NCBI GenBank assembly: GCA_947085035.1 | Contig: CAMTUW010000007.1 | Span: 93,759 to 157,758 of the forward strand | DNA: 64,000 nt | Origin: CAMTUW01 sp947085035 | Lineage (GTDB): Bacteria > Actinomycetota > Coriobacteriia > Anaerosomatales > PHET01 | Reading direction: 5' to 3' | Shown here: positions 27,173 to 37,200 of the stretch, in pieces | Position numbering within the stretch: the first letter of the stretch is position 1 | Layout: every line of letters begins with the position of its first letter | Made by a program: the position numbers and the translations under genes | The notes under the pieces: generated by a model | What the model was told of the DNA's origin: nothing | Database searches by the model: none | The model's input: only the letters and a program-made list of their open reading frames with translations

Positions 27173-27769
27173 TTACTCCGTCAGCCGCTCCATGTGCATC
27201 TTGAGGAACGCGGCGTCGGTGGGCCCACTGTGCCGAAAGACGATGAAGCCCTGGTCGTCAGTCATGATGATGTAGGGAGTCGTCTTGACTGCGAGGTCCC
27301 GGGCCAGGTTCACGGCGATCCTGCCCTCCTTGTCCTTCCCGAGACGCGCTTCATCGACGACGGCGGTACCTTTCGCATCGACGGTGGTGTACTTGCCGAT
27401 GTCGTAGACGTAGAGGTTGACCAGGCCGCGGTTGGCCGCCATCGCCTTGTCAACTGCCGCGCGAACCTCATTCGTGACCTTCTGAGATCCGTCAACGAAC
27501 AGTAGAAGTGTGGGCTGACGAGACTTGAGGTCTTCGGCCAGCGTTGCCGGGAGCTCGACTTGCTCAGGGAACGGCTCGAATGTGACCGCCGGTGCCGGGT
27601 CAGACGGATCGACCTGCTCGCTCGCTTCCGTCGAGCCTTCAACCGCACCTGGGTCAGTGGCGGGAGCGCCGTCAGTGGGCGCGGCAGCCGGATCATCGCC
27701 GCCTCCGCCACAGCCAACCACGGAGAACGCCAACATGAGAACGATGAGTGCCACGGTCAATCTGCGCAT
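27173..27769 (-). CDS. Lipoprotein with thioredoxin-like C-terminal domain
   Basis: 198 residues. A signal peptide with lipobox VVGC (Cys20) is followed by a disordered Pro/Ala/Asp/Glu linker to about residue 80. Residues 85-198 have a thioredoxin-like pattern: QPTLLLFVDGSQKVTNEVRAAVDKAM, then LVNLYVYDIG, a cis-Pro-like TTPYIIMTDDQGFIVFRHSG. No CxxC is present, so redox catalysis is unlikely. ATG 27769 has GGAGG four bases upstream. The gene lies just downstream of the 6S RNA. Substrate or partner is unknown. Confidence 0.75.
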   Translation of the reverse strand: MRRLTVALIVLMLAFSVVGCGGGGDDPAAAPTDGAPATDPGAVEGSTEASEQVDPSDPAPAVTFEPFPEQVELPATLAEDLKSRQPTLLLFVDGSQKVTNEVRAAVDKAMAANRGLVNLYVYDIGKYTTVDAKGTAVVDEARLGKDKEGRIAVNLARDLAVKTTPYIIMTDDQGFIVFRHSGPTDAAFLKMHMERLTE

Positions 27770-27793
27770 GTTGCCTCCACGATAGTCTCGTGC

Positions 27794-27966
27794 GCTCCGC
27801 CCTGCCGCGACCCGGCTGGGTGAACCTGCCTCAGCAGGTGGGTGCCCGCACCGCGGGTTCCAGCTTCCCGTTTGACGGGGATCCCTGTCCGCCGCGAAAT
27901 GTGAGGCTCCCGGTGAAGAAGTGTTGGTTCGACCGTATGTGCCGGGCCACGCGCAAGGCGAAGCCT
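27794..27966 (-). ncRNA. ssrS: 6S RNA
   Basis: Transcribed on the minus strand between aspS and the lipoprotein/rarA genes, the same neighbourhood as the Bacillus 6S-1 gene. The ends form a long closing stem: 27953-27964 pairs with 27794-27805 (12 pairs), and after one bulged G 27941-27951 pairs with 27806-27816 (11 pairs), with only a few G-U pairs. Inside, the 3' half has CCCACCTGC, TGAG, GCAGGTTCACC, which matches the small 3' hairpin of known 6S RNAs. Length about 173 nt is standard. A TACACT -10 box ends seven bases before the predicted 5' end. 6S RNA binds housekeeping RNA polymerase and mimics an open promoter. Confidence 0.8.
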
Positions 27967-27972
27967 GTGGCA

Positions 27973-27978
27973 AGTGTA
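27973..27978 (-). promoter_or_regulatory. Promoter -10 (TACACT) for 6S RNA
   Basis: GC-TACACT with the predicted start point (about 27966) exactly where the closing stem of the RNA begins. Confidence 0.6.
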
Positions 27979-28035
27979 GCGCCTCACGCCTCCAAAACGC
28001 CAGCGAAATCAGGCCGAACGGATGGGCGAGCGTCC

Positions 28036-29805
28036 CTACTCGACCCGGAGATGCACGTCTCGCAGCTGGCGCGGACTGACTTCGCTGGGAGCCGCCGTGA
28101 GGGGGTCGGAACCAGAGGTCGTCTTGGGAAATGCGATGACGTCGCGGATCGACTGGGCACCACAGAGCAGCATGACGAGACGATCGAGGCCCAGCGCGAT
28201 TCCTCCGTGGGGCGGAGCCCCGAATGCGAGAGCGTCGAGCAGGAAGCCGAACTGGGTGCGCGCCTCCTCCTCGGACAAGCCGATCGCCTTGAGCGCACGG
28301 AGCTGAAGTGCGGGATCGTGCATGCGCAGCGTGCCACCACCGATCTCGTAGCCGTCCATCACAAGATCGTACGCATAGCTGAGCACTGAAGCGGGGTCGC
28401 TCTCGATCAGGTCGAGATGCTCGTCGAACGGGCGAGTGAACGGGTGATGGTTCGCAGCGAAGCGCCCTTCCTCGGCGTCGTACCGAAACATCGGGAAGTC
28501 GACGACCCACAGCAGCTCGTGGCCCGCGCGCTCGACGTCAAGATCGTTGGCGAGGCGAAGGCGCAGGGTGCCGAGAACCTCGTTTGCCACGGAGCGCTCA
28601 TCAGCGACCATGCACACGAGGTCGCCGGGGGCGACATCCAGAGATGCGCGAAGGGCTGCGGCTTCCTGTTCGGTGAAGAACTTGGCGATGGGGCTCTTGA
28701 CCTCGCCCGCAGAGTTGTAAGCGACCCAGGCGAGACCCTTGGCGCCGGAATCGAGTGCGAGCTGGTTCAGCGCGTCGATGCGTCCGCGGCTCCAGTCCCC
28801 CGCCCCCTTGGCGTTGAGAGCTTTGATCGCGCCCCCGCCTGCAAGCGCGGAAGCGAAGACCTTGAACTCCGAGTTCGCGAAGACGCTGCTCACATCGGTG
28901 AGCTCAAGGCCGAACCGCGTGTCCGGACGATCGGACCCGTAGCGCTCCATGCTCTCGGCATACGTCAGGCGACGCAGCGGCATCGCCACGTCGACGCCTG
29001 CCTCGCGAAGGACGTCTCGCATGACGTCTTCCATCAACTGGAGCACATCATCCATCTCCACGAAACTCATCTCGACATCCACTTGCGTGAACTCAAGCTG
29101 GCGATCGGCTCTCAGGTCCTCGTCTCGGAAGCAACGGGCGATCTGGTAGTAGCGCTCGATCCCGCCAACCATCAACAACTGCTTGTACAGCTGCGGCGAC
29201 TGAGGCAGCGCGTAGAACCGGCCAGCGTTCAGTCGGCTGGGCACGATGAAGTCGCGAGCACCCTCAGGCGTCGAGCGCCCGAGGATCGGCGTCTCCACCT
29301 CCATGAATCCGCGCTGCTCGAGTGACTTGCGGAAACGCTGGGTCACCTTGTCGCGCAACGTCAGAGCGGCAAGAACCTCCGGTCGGCGAATGTCGAGGTA
29401 GCGCCACTTGAGCCTCGTGATCTCGTCGGTCTCGATCCCGGGCTCTATCTCGAACGGCGGCGTCTCAGAGCGGTTGAGCACCGATGCGGCCGTGATGACG
29501 ATCTCGATTGCGCCGGTGGGCATGTTCGGATTGCGCGTGCCCTCAGGGCGCTCACGAACCGTGCCGTCGAGAAGAACGACCCATTCAGGGCGAACCGTCT
29601 CGGCGGTTATGAACGCGGCACCGGCGACCTCGGGATCGAAGACGCACTGAACGATTCCCGTGCGATCACGCAGGTCCACGAAGATGAGTCCGCCATGATC
29701 ACGGCGCTTCCCCACCCAGCCGGCGAGACGAACCGTCTCCCCGACGACAGCCTCGCCAAGTGATCCGCACGTGTGCGACCTCATCGAATACCGTCCGTCA
29801 AGCAT
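28036..29805 (-). CDS. aspS: Aspartyl-tRNA synthetase
   Basis: 589 residues, the bacterial type with an OB-fold anticodon domain (VRLAGWVGKRRDHGGLIFVDLRDRTGIVQCVF), class II motif 2 (YQIARCFRDEDLRADRQLEFTQVDVEMSF), a GAD insertion and motif 3 (GGIALGLDRLVMLL). ATG 29805 overlaps the end of hisS by eight bases and uses AAGGG in the hisS coding end as its ribosome site. hisS-aspS is a widespread operon. Whether it also charges tRNA-Asn cannot be decided here because no gatCAB or asnS is visible. Confidence 0.97.
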   Translation of the reverse strand: MLDGRYSMRSHTCGSLGEAVVGETVRLAGWVGKRRDHGGLIFVDLRDRTGIVQCVFDPEVAGAAFITAETVRPEWVVLLDGTVRERPEGTRNPNMPTGAIEIVITAASVLNRSETPPFEIEPGIETDEITRLKWRYLDIRRPEVLAALTLRDKVTQRFRKSLEQRGFMEVETPILGRSTPEGARDFIVPSRLNAGRFYALPQSPQLYKQLLMVGGIERYYQIARCFRDEDLRADRQLEFTQVDVEMSFVEMDDVLQLMEDVMRDVLREAGVDVAMPLRRLTYAESMERYGSDRPDTRFGLELTDVSSVFANSEFKVFASALAGGGAIKALNAKGAGDWSRGRIDALNQLALDSGAKGLAWVAYNSAGEVKSPIAKFFTEQEAAALRASLDVAPGDLVCMVADERSVANEVLGTLRLRLANDLDVERAGHELLWVVDFPMFRYDAEEGRFAANHHPFTRPFDEHLDLIESDPASVLSYAYDLVMDGYEIGGGTLRMHDPALQLRALKAIGLSEEEARTQFGFLLDALAFGAPPHGGIALGLDRLVMLLCGAQSIRDVIAFPKTTSGSDPLTAAPSEVSPRQLRDVHLRVE

Positions 29806-31096
29806 GAGTACCCTTCTGTCCGGTGAGCGCTCGTCTGACAGCGTCGGCCACCTCGGCTAGCGCGATGCGCGTCTCTTCTTTCGTTCCCATGTCGCGAAGC
29901 GTCACCTGTCCGGCACGGATCTCGTCCGGGCCGACCACCACCACGAAAGACGCACCGAGACGGTCCGCCTCCTTGAACTGCGACTTGAGCGAGCGTCCCC
30001 TGTGATCACAGTCGGCAGCGACCTCTGCGTCGCGCAACGTCGAGACGATGAGGAAGACCTGCTCGCGCGTGGTCGCGTCCACACTGGCGACATAGACCTC
30101 AGCGACGGCGGGCGACGGCACCACCGCGCCACAAGCCCGCATAGCGAGCAAGGTGCGCTCGAAGCCGAGTGCGAAGCCAAGACCCGCCGTGGGAGGTCCG
30201 CCGTACTGCTCCATCAACCGGTCGTAGCGCCCTCCCCCGCCGATGGCGTTTTGTGATCCGAGTCCCGCATCGACCTGCACCTCAAACACCGTGCGCGTGT
30301 AGTAGTCCAGCCCACGCACGAGCTTGGGCTCCTCGACAAAGGGAATCCCAAGCCCGGCGAGAAGCCCTTTGACCTGCGCGTAGTGCTCCGCGCACGGGGT
30401 ACAGAGCTCATCTCTGAGAAGCGGTGCCTGGGCCATCACGGCCCCGCAGCCGGGATTCTTGCAATCGAAAGCGCGCAGCGGGTTGGTGTCCGCCCGGCGG
30501 TTGCACTCCTCGCAGAGCTCGTCTGTGTGCGAGCGGATGAATCCCGCGACCTTCTCGCGATAGGGGGGGCGGCACGCCTCGTCGCCCATCGAGTTGATGA
30601 GCAGGCGCATCTCGGGGACCGGCACGCCCACAGCCTCGAAGAAGCGCCACATGAGAGCGATGACCTCGGCGTCCACGCTGGGCTCCGACATGTTGAGCGC
30701 CTCGGCGCCGATCTGCCAGAACTGGCGCATGCGACCCTTCTGGGGCCGCTCGTAGCGAAACATCGGGCCCGAATAGTAGAGTTTCGCGGCCTGACCGTTG
30801 GCGGTGAGGTTGTGCTGCAGAGACGCGCGTACGACGCTTGCCGTGCCTTCGGGACGCAAGGTGACGGAACGGTCCCCCTTGTCGGTGAAGGTGTACATCT
30901 CCTTGCCTACGATGTCGGTTGCCTCACCGATGCCCCGGCTGAACACCTCCGTGTGCTCAAAGAGCGGCGTGAAGATCGGGGCGTACCCGTAGCGAGCGAA
31001 CAGTGTCGCCGCAGTGCTCAGCATGAACTCCCACGCGCGCGCGTCCTCGGCCATGAGGTCGGCGGTTCCTTTGGGTGCTTGGAAGTTCTGGCTCAC
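29798..31096 (-). CDS. hisS: Histidyl-tRNA synthetase
   Basis: 432 residues from GTG 31096. Class II motif 1 region (AATLFARYGYAPIFTPLFEHTEVFSRGIGE), motif 2 (MFRYERPQKGRMRQFWQIG), HisA motif LVRGLDYYTRTVFEV, and motif 3 ALGFERTLLAM are present; the C-terminal anticodon domain follows. An ORF extending to 31168 was trimmed because the family begins near QNFQAPKGTADLM. A TACACT -10 element lies about 45 bases upstream. No T-box leader is seen. Confidence 0.96.
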   Translation of the reverse strand: MSQNFQAPKGTADLMAEDARAWEFMLSTAATLFARYGYAPIFTPLFEHTEVFSRGIGEATDIVGKEMYTFTDKGDRSVTLRPEGTASVVRASLQHNLTANGQAAKLYYSGPMFRYERPQKGRMRQFWQIGAEALNMSEPSVDAEVIALMWRFFEAVGVPVPEMRLLINSMGDEACRPPYREKVAGFIRSHTDELCEECNRRADTNPLRAFDCKNPGCGAVMAQAPLLRDELCTPCAEHYAQVKGLLAGLGIPFVEEPKLVRGLDYYTRTVFEVQVDAGLGSQNAIGGGGRYDRLMEQYGGPPTAGLGFALGFERTLLAMRACGAVVPSPAVAEVYVASVDATTREQVFLIVSTLRDAEVAADCDHRGRSLKSQFKEADRLGASFVVVVGPDEIRAGQVTLRDMGTKEETRIALAEVADAVRRALTGQKGTHA

Positions 31097-31138
31097 GATG
31101 CGGTGCGGCCCTTTCGCGTGGGGACAGTGCAAGCGCAC

Positions 31139-31144
31139 AGTGTA
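31139..31144 (-). promoter_or_regulatory. Promoter -10 (TACACT) for hisS-aspS
   Basis: GC-TACACT on the minus strand, giving a leader of about 36 bases before GTG 31096. Confidence 0.5.
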
Positions 31145-31221
31145 GCGTGAGAGGGTGGCTCGCGCCACGAACCGGATGACACGAATCGGATGATCAAGCC
31201 CTACAAGCGATCTCCCTGTAT

Positions 31222-31869
31222 TCAGGCTCTCGGCCAGAACGGATTCCCGCGCGCCTCGCGTCCGATCGTCGTGTCAGGACCGTGACCGGGATGCACGACC
31301 GTATCCGGCGGCAGTGGCGCGAGCTTCGTGGCTATCGCACGGGAAAGCGCCCGTGAATCGCCGCCCGGAAAATCGCTGCGCCCCACGCTTCCCGCAAACA
31401 ACGTGTCACCGCTGAACAGATGCGAAGCCCCTCCGTCAGGATCCTGTGCGAGAAGCGCGATACCGCCGGGCGTGTGGCCCGGCGTGTGCAGCACCGTGAA
31501 CCGCACTCCGCCTCCCTCGATGATGTCGCCGTCACTCACCAGTCGGTCCGGAGGCAGCGAGACGACGTCTGCGAAGCCGAACGCCGCGCCGCCCGTACCT
31601 TCGGCCCCGTCATGGGCAAGTCGCTTCGCGTCGTCTTCATGGACAACGAGGAGCGCACCGGACCTCGAGACAAGCGCGTCCGCACCGCCGATGTGATCGA
31701 AGTGGGCGTGCGTGAGCACGACCGCCGCCACGTCGCGATCGCCAAGCGCCGCGAACAGTGCGGGCTCGTCAGCACCCGGATCGATGACGACCACCGGTCC
31801 ATCCACCGTCGCCGACACGATCCAGCAGTTGGTCTCGAGCGGGCCTAGGCCCAGCCTTGTGACGTGCAT
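31222..31869 (-). CDS. MBL-fold hydrolase, glyoxalase II-like
   Basis: 215 residues of the metallo-beta-lactamase fold. It has the THAHFDHIGG metal motif, His in HTPGHTPGG, Asp in FSGDTLFAGSVGR and the final His in VVHPGHGPDTTIG, as in YcbL/hydroxyacylglutathione hydrolase-like proteins. It probably hydrolyses a thioester, but glutathione use is doubtful in an anaerobic actinobacterium. ATG 31869 follows the rel stop with no gap, so both are likely co-translated; this rel-MBL pairing is common in Gram-positives. Confidence 0.88.
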   Translation of the reverse strand: MHVTRLGLGPLETNCWIVSATVDGPVVVIDPGADEPALFAALGDRDVAAVVLTHAHFDHIGGADALVSRSGALLVVHEDDAKRLAHDGAEGTGGAAFGFADVVSLPPDRLVSDGDIIEGGGVRFTVLHTPGHTPGGIALLAQDPDGGASHLFSGDTLFAGSVGRSDFPGGDSRALSRAIATKLAPLPPDTVVHPGHGPDTTIGREARGNPFWPRA

Positions 31870-34095
31870 CTATCGGCCACTCCTCTTCTGTGTGGTTTCA
31901 CCGGGCAACATGCGCCGCGCGTCGAACACGCCGTTGACCGCCCGCACGTCACGCAGTAGCGCGTCCAGGCGCCCCATCTCTCCGATCTCGAAGAGGAAAC
32001 GCATGTCCACGATTCCGTCTTTGTGGGTGGCGGTCGAGGAGGACAGGATGTTGACGCCTGATTCCGCGATCGCCATGGTGACCTCTTGGAGCAGGCGCAA
32101 CCGATCGAGAGCCTCGACGTAGATCTCCACCTGATAGGTGGCCTTGCTCCCCTCGTCCCACCCGACCTCGATCATCCGCTCCGGGGATGCCTTCAGATCT
32201 CCCGCATTGGGGCAGCTCGCGCGGTGCACCGACACCCCGCGCCCTCGAGTCACGAACCCGATGATGGCATCGCCCGGCACCGGGTTGCAGCACCGCGACA
32301 ACCTCACCAGCACGTCGTCGATGCCCTTGACAACGACGCCGCCGCCCGTCTTTCGGCGCGCTCTGCGCGGAGCGAGCATGGGCTGGTTCAGCGGCAGCGG
32401 CTCCTCCACGGGTTTGGGCGGAAGCGCCGATTCCGGACAGGTGCCGTCCTTGCTCATTCGCCTCAACAGCCGCGTGCCCACCAGCTTCGCCGAGAGCTTG
32501 CTCGCACCGATCTGCGCGAAGAGGTCCTCTCCCCGGGTGTAGTTCATCTCGACGGCCACTGCGTCGAGCGCCTTTTCCGCAGTCTTGTTGCCAATGCCCA
32601 CGCCGTGCTTGCGCATCACTTTCGCGAGCTCATCGCGGCCCCGCTGCACATCGTCGACCCGACTCGCCTTCGCGAAATAGTTGCGGATCTTGCTTCTCGC
32701 CGAGGAGGTCTTGACGATGTTGAGCCAGTCGCGACTGGGGTTCGAGTTCTTGTTCGTCAGGATGTCGACTCGGTCACCCATCTGGAGTTCGTACGCGAGA
32801 GGCACGATCGAGCCGTTCACCTTGGCGCCCACGCAGTGATTGCCCACTTCCGTGTGGATCGCGTAGGCGAAATCGATGGGGATCGAACCGCGCTTCAGGG
32901 AGAACACATCGCCTTTCGGAGTGAAGACGAAGACCTCCTCCTCGAACAGGTCGATCTTGAGGGCCTCCATGAACTCTCGCGGGTCTTTGAGCTCGGTCTG
33001 CCACTCAAGCATCTGGCGAAGCCACGCCAACCGCTCGTCGAACGACTCGTCTCCGCGCAGCCCCTCCTTGTAGCGCCAGTGGGCGGCCACCCCGTACTCG
33101 GCGGTGCGATGCATCTCCTCGGTACGGATCTGGATCTCGAGAGGCCGCCCCGCAGGCCCGATGACGGTGGTGTGGAGCGACTGATACATGTTGAACTTGG
33201 GCATCGCGACGTAGTCTTTGAAGCGGCCCGGCACAGGCATCCAGATGCTGTGGACCGTACCCAGCGCCCCGTAGACGTTTTTGACCGAATCCACGATCAC
33301 CCGCAGCGCGATGAGGTCGTAGATCTCGCTGAAGTCCTTACCTTTGCCAACCATCTTCTGGTAGATGCTGTAGAGGTGCTTCGGGCGTCCGCTGATCTCG
33401 GCCTCGATGCCCAACAGCAAGAGCTCGTCGCGCAACTGGTCGATCACGCGCACCGCGTATTCCTCTCGCTGGTCACGGCTCTCGGCGACCATTCGCGACA
33501 CCTGGTGGAACTTAGCGGGGTCCAGGTAGAAGAACGCAAGGTCCTCAAGCTCCCACTTCACCTGCGAGATACCCAGGCGATGCGCCAGCGGGGCATAGAT
33601 CTCAATCGTCTCGCGAGCCTTGTCGATGCGCCGCTCGGGTGGCAGAGCCGAAAGCGTGCGCATGTTGTGCAGACGGTCGGCCAGCTTGATGAGGATGACC
33701 CGGATGTCCTTGGCCATCGCGATGAGCATCTTGCGCAGATTGTTGCTCTGCTGTTCGGACTGCGACTCGAACTCGATGCGCCCGAGTTTGGTCACTCCGT
33801 CCACCAGATCGGCGACTTCATCGCCAAAACCCACTCTGACCTCTTCGAGTGTGACCGAGGAGTCCTCGACGGTGTCGTGCAGGAGAGCTGCCTTGAGCGT
33901 CGCTGTGTCCAGGTGAAGCTCGGCCAGGATGAGGGCCACCTCGAGCGGATGATTCAAGAACGGTTCGCCGCTCTTGCGAGTCTGGCCCGAATGCGCACCC
34001 TGCGCGAAATCGTAGGCCTCATCGAGGCCCGTGAGGTCGGCCTCAGGGTTGTAGGCCCTGATCTTGTCCTCGATCATCTTCAGGGTTGCTGACAC
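31870..34095 (-). CDS. rel: Bifunctional (p)ppGpp synthetase/hydrolase Rel
   Basis: 741 residues, full-length RSH architecture. The HD hydrolase has AALLHDTVEDSSVTLEEV and LIKLADRLHNMRTL; the synthetase has GRPKHLYSIYQKM, YDLIALRVIV and MYQSLHTTVIGPAGRPLEIQIRT. TGS (VFTPKGDVFSLKRGSIPIDFAYAIHTEVG), a Cys/His zinc-finger region (SRCCNPVPGDAIIGFVTRGRGVSVHRASC) and a C-terminal ACT domain follow. Both catalytic centres look intact. GTG 34095 has AAGG upstream; an upstream in-frame stretch was excluded. A TACACT -10 box is at 34150-34155. Confidence 0.97.
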   Translation of the reverse strand: MSATLKMIEDKIRAYNPEADLTGLDEAYDFAQGAHSGQTRKSGEPFLNHPLEVALILAELHLDTATLKAALLHDTVEDSSVTLEEVRVGFGDEVADLVDGVTKLGRIEFESQSEQQSNNLRKMLIAMAKDIRVILIKLADRLHNMRTLSALPPERRIDKARETIEIYAPLAHRLGISQVKWELEDLAFFYLDPAKFHQVSRMVAESRDQREEYAVRVIDQLRDELLLLGIEAEISGRPKHLYSIYQKMVGKGKDFSEIYDLIALRVIVDSVKNVYGALGTVHSIWMPVPGRFKDYVAMPKFNMYQSLHTTVIGPAGRPLEIQIRTEEMHRTAEYGVAAHWRYKEGLRGDESFDERLAWLRQMLEWQTELKDPREFMEALKIDLFEEEVFVFTPKGDVFSLKRGSIPIDFAYAIHTEVGNHCVGAKVNGSIVPLAYELQMGDRVDILTNKNSNPSRDWLNIVKTSSARSKIRNYFAKASRVDDVQRGRDELAKVMRKHGVGIGNKTAEKALDAVAVEMNYTRGEDLFAQIGASKLSAKLVGTRLLRRMSKDGTCPESALPPKPVEEPLPLNQPMLAPRRARRKTGGGVVVKGIDDVLVRLSRCCNPVPGDAIIGFVTRGRGVSVHRASCPNAGDLKASPERMIEVGWDEGSKATYQVEIYVEALDRLRLLQEVTMAIAESGVNILSSSTATHKDGIVDMRFLFEIGEMGRLDALLRDVRAVNGVFDARRMLPGETTQKRSGR

Positions 34096-34149
34096 GCGAC
34101 TACCTTTCGGGCGACGCAGACACGGACCACCTACCCGGACACTGACTAC

Positions 34150-34155
34150 AGTGTA
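34150..34155 (-). promoter_or_regulatory. Promoter -10 (TACACT) for rel
   Basis: TACACT on the minus strand about 55 bases before GTG 34095, in the gap after the recJ-fusion gene. Confidence 0.45.
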
Positions 34156-34202
34156 GGGGATGGCCGCAGAACAGGTGCTGGGCGGTGCTCTCAATCACCA
34201 CC

Positions 34203-37200
34203 TCAGTCAAGCGGTTGCCCCGGCAGGATCGGCCGGTTGAAGCGCTCAAGCAGCTCTGCGGGCGAAGCGGACAGCACCCACGCACGAAACTCTCGGAACT
34301 GTTCGATCTCGTCGAGTCCTTCGGTGTAGCGCACGCTCTGGGCAAGATCCATGCCCACCGGATCGGGAACGAGCGTGAGTCGCCGATACGCGCCGTGGCC
34401 TTCGCCTGTCACGAACCCGAGTTCACGAAAGACCCCGAGCGCGTGCGAGACCCCTCTCTCGTCGAGTCGGCATCCACGATCGAGGCCCGAGCATCCGGCC
34501 GCGAGTTCGGCATTGGTGACCTCGAAACCCTCACCTTCACGGTGAGCTATACCTCTGAGCACGCGGTACAGCGTGGCGAGGTCGTCTCTGCTCGGCGCCA
34601 GCGTTGAGAGAATCGCCTCGTTGATGCGCGCATCCTTCTCGCCGAACAGCAGGTTCACTGTTGAGGAGACGCCATCGCGACCCACGCGCCCGGCCATCTG
34701 ATTGAACTCCACGTCGCTGAAGGGCAGGTGATAGAGAACGACATGGCGGATGTCCGGGATGTTGACGCCTTCGCCGAACGCGCTCGTGGCAATGACGACT
34801 TGGACCTCGCCCGAACGAAACGCGCCCTCGACGGCGTGGCGGACGGAACGCGACAGTCCCCCGTTGTAGAACGCGGTCTTCCGAGCGACCTCGGGAACCC
34901 GTTTGCGCAGCATGCGGGCGAGTCGCACCGAGGCGTCTCGCGAGTTCACGTACACCACGATCTTCTCGCCACACTGTGCGAGGCGGCAGAGGAACACATC
35001 CTTGTCATCGGCGCCCCGTCGATCCTCGATCCCGAGGTTGTCTCGAACGGTGGGGTCCAGCACGAACCGCTCGATTCCAAGCGTCTCGCGGATCCTTTCG
35101 GCGACTTCGTCGGATGCGGTCGCGGTGACGGCGAGAACGGTGGGACCGCCAAGCACGTGCAGGGCCTCGCCGAGTCGCGCGTACGCGGGACGGTTCCCGG
35201 CACGTGCGAGCCCAACGTGGTGCGCCTCGTCAATGACGACGAACCGGACCTTCTTCGTCGCGGCGAAGCGTTTCGCGTGGAAGTGCAGGAACTCGGGTGT
35301 GGTGAGCACGGTGTCGAGCTCACCGGCGGCCAGGGCGGCGAACGCGGTGTCGCGCTCGCCTTGCGAGGTCTCGCCGGTGACGACCGCCACGCTCAGGCCG
35401 ACTTGGGAGAACACCTCGCTCATGTGATACGCCTGATCGGCCACGAGCGCGCGCAAGGGATACACGAAGACGCTCGCCCCTGCGCCGGACAGGGCGAGGC
35501 GTGCCGCGTGCAGGTGAAAGATCAACGACTTGCCGCGCCCCGTCGCCATCACGGTGAGCGTCGAGGTGCCCTCCGCCAGTGCGGCGAGCGCTTCTGTCTG
35601 GGCCGGATGCAAGTGGTGCTCGCCGATGAACGTGGTTCTCAGGGCAGCCTCGAGTGTTTCGGGCGCGAGCAGGGCCATCTCGCTGCGCCTGGCCTCGCGA
35701 AGGGATTCGTTCAAGATCTCCTCGGCCACCGCATCTCGACGGGACACGAGCACGTTGACGCCCAACGAGCGACCTTCGCCGTCTTTCCCGGTCACGTCGC
35801 GGACTTCGACATCGTATTGGACGCCGCTGTCGATCACCGGCGCCAGCACGGCGGCCAGTCGACGGTTGAGAAACCCGATCTGCGCGCCGTGCGGATCGAA
35901 CAGAGCGATCGCGTTCGCGTCATGCGGATTGTCGGGTTGGCGCTCAAGCCGTAGCGGTGCGCCGGAATCGAGCCGCGCGACCTGATCCTGTCGACCCTCG
36001 AACGTCACCCCCACGAGCTTCGTGTGAAACGACGGCGCGTCCCCGACACCGGCATACTCCTCGCGGACGAGCAACTCGTCAGCCCTCGCGAACAGGTCGT
36101 CGAGAAGCTCGCCAACGACTCCACCCGGAGCCCTCGCATCATCTCGCACAGCCACCTCTCGCACGATCAGCTGCGCCCTCTTGCGACCGCGCCACTGGTC
36201 GACCTCGAGCTCGAACGCGAGATCGACCGAGGCGTCTTCGGCGGCCAGTCCCTCGATGTCCTTGCACCGAAAAGCGATCGCCGGCACCGTCGCCGCACCG
36301 TCGTAGGCCGTGAATTTCAGGTGGTCGGCGGACCTGCCCACGCGCTGACGCCCGTTCATGAAGACACCTCGCACCGCGAGCAGGGGCCTGCGATTCCCGT
36401 GACCGAAGGGCTCGAGCAACGCGATCTCGGAGCCCATCTCGACGCTCACCGTGTCGAGGGCGACCTCGGCATCGACGATGAGAGGCACCTCGAACTGTTC
36501 AGCGGGCAACGCGTCAAGTTGCGCGAGCAGCGCCTTGTGAAACGGCTCCAGGTCGGACTCGAGCAGCGTGAGGCCAACGGCTGCCGCGTGCCCGCCGAAA
36601 CGCTCGAGTAGCGCCGCGCACGACTCGACCGCACGGAAGAGGTCAACGCCGCCGACAGAACGACCAGACCCCCGCGCGACACCGTCGGCTATCGAGAAGA
36701 CGATCGTCGGGACGCCGTAGGCGCTCGCGAGTCGAGAGGCGACGATTCCCTTGACGCCCTCGTGCCAACCCTCGCCCGCCACCAGAAGCGCGCGCTCGCC
36801 ATCGTACGTTCGCTCCGCGACCGCTGTTGCGGCCTGGGCTAACTCGGCTTCGACCGCCTGTCTCGCGCTGTTGTGTCCCTCGAGTGCGTCCGCGCACTCC
36901 TGTGCGCGCGCAGGATCGTCGGTCATGAGCAACTCAAGTGCGACTGCGGGATCCGCCATCCTCCCGGCCGCGTTCAGACGAGGCGCGAGCGCGAACGCGA
37001 TCTGGTCGCTCGCGAGAGTGGCGGTGTCGACTCCGGCAACCGCACTGAGCGCACTCAGGCACGCGCGAGGCGATCGGCGCACCAGTGCGATCCCATCGGC
37101 GACGAGCGCGCGGTTCTCGCCGGTGAGCGCTACGACGTCGGCCACCGTGCCAAGCATCGCGAGGTCCGTGAGCGTGCGCCACACGGATTCATCGCCGGTG

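Noticed and set aside
31097..31221. T-box leader before hisS
   Set aside because: The sequence AGGGTGGCTCGCG is on the wrong strand and no specifier hairpin or terminator pair follows.
32086..34092. 668-codon open frame on the plus strand
   Set aside because: It lies fully antisense to rel, whose domains are all recognisable; low-complexity His/Arg/Asp-rich sequence typical of a high-GC shadow.
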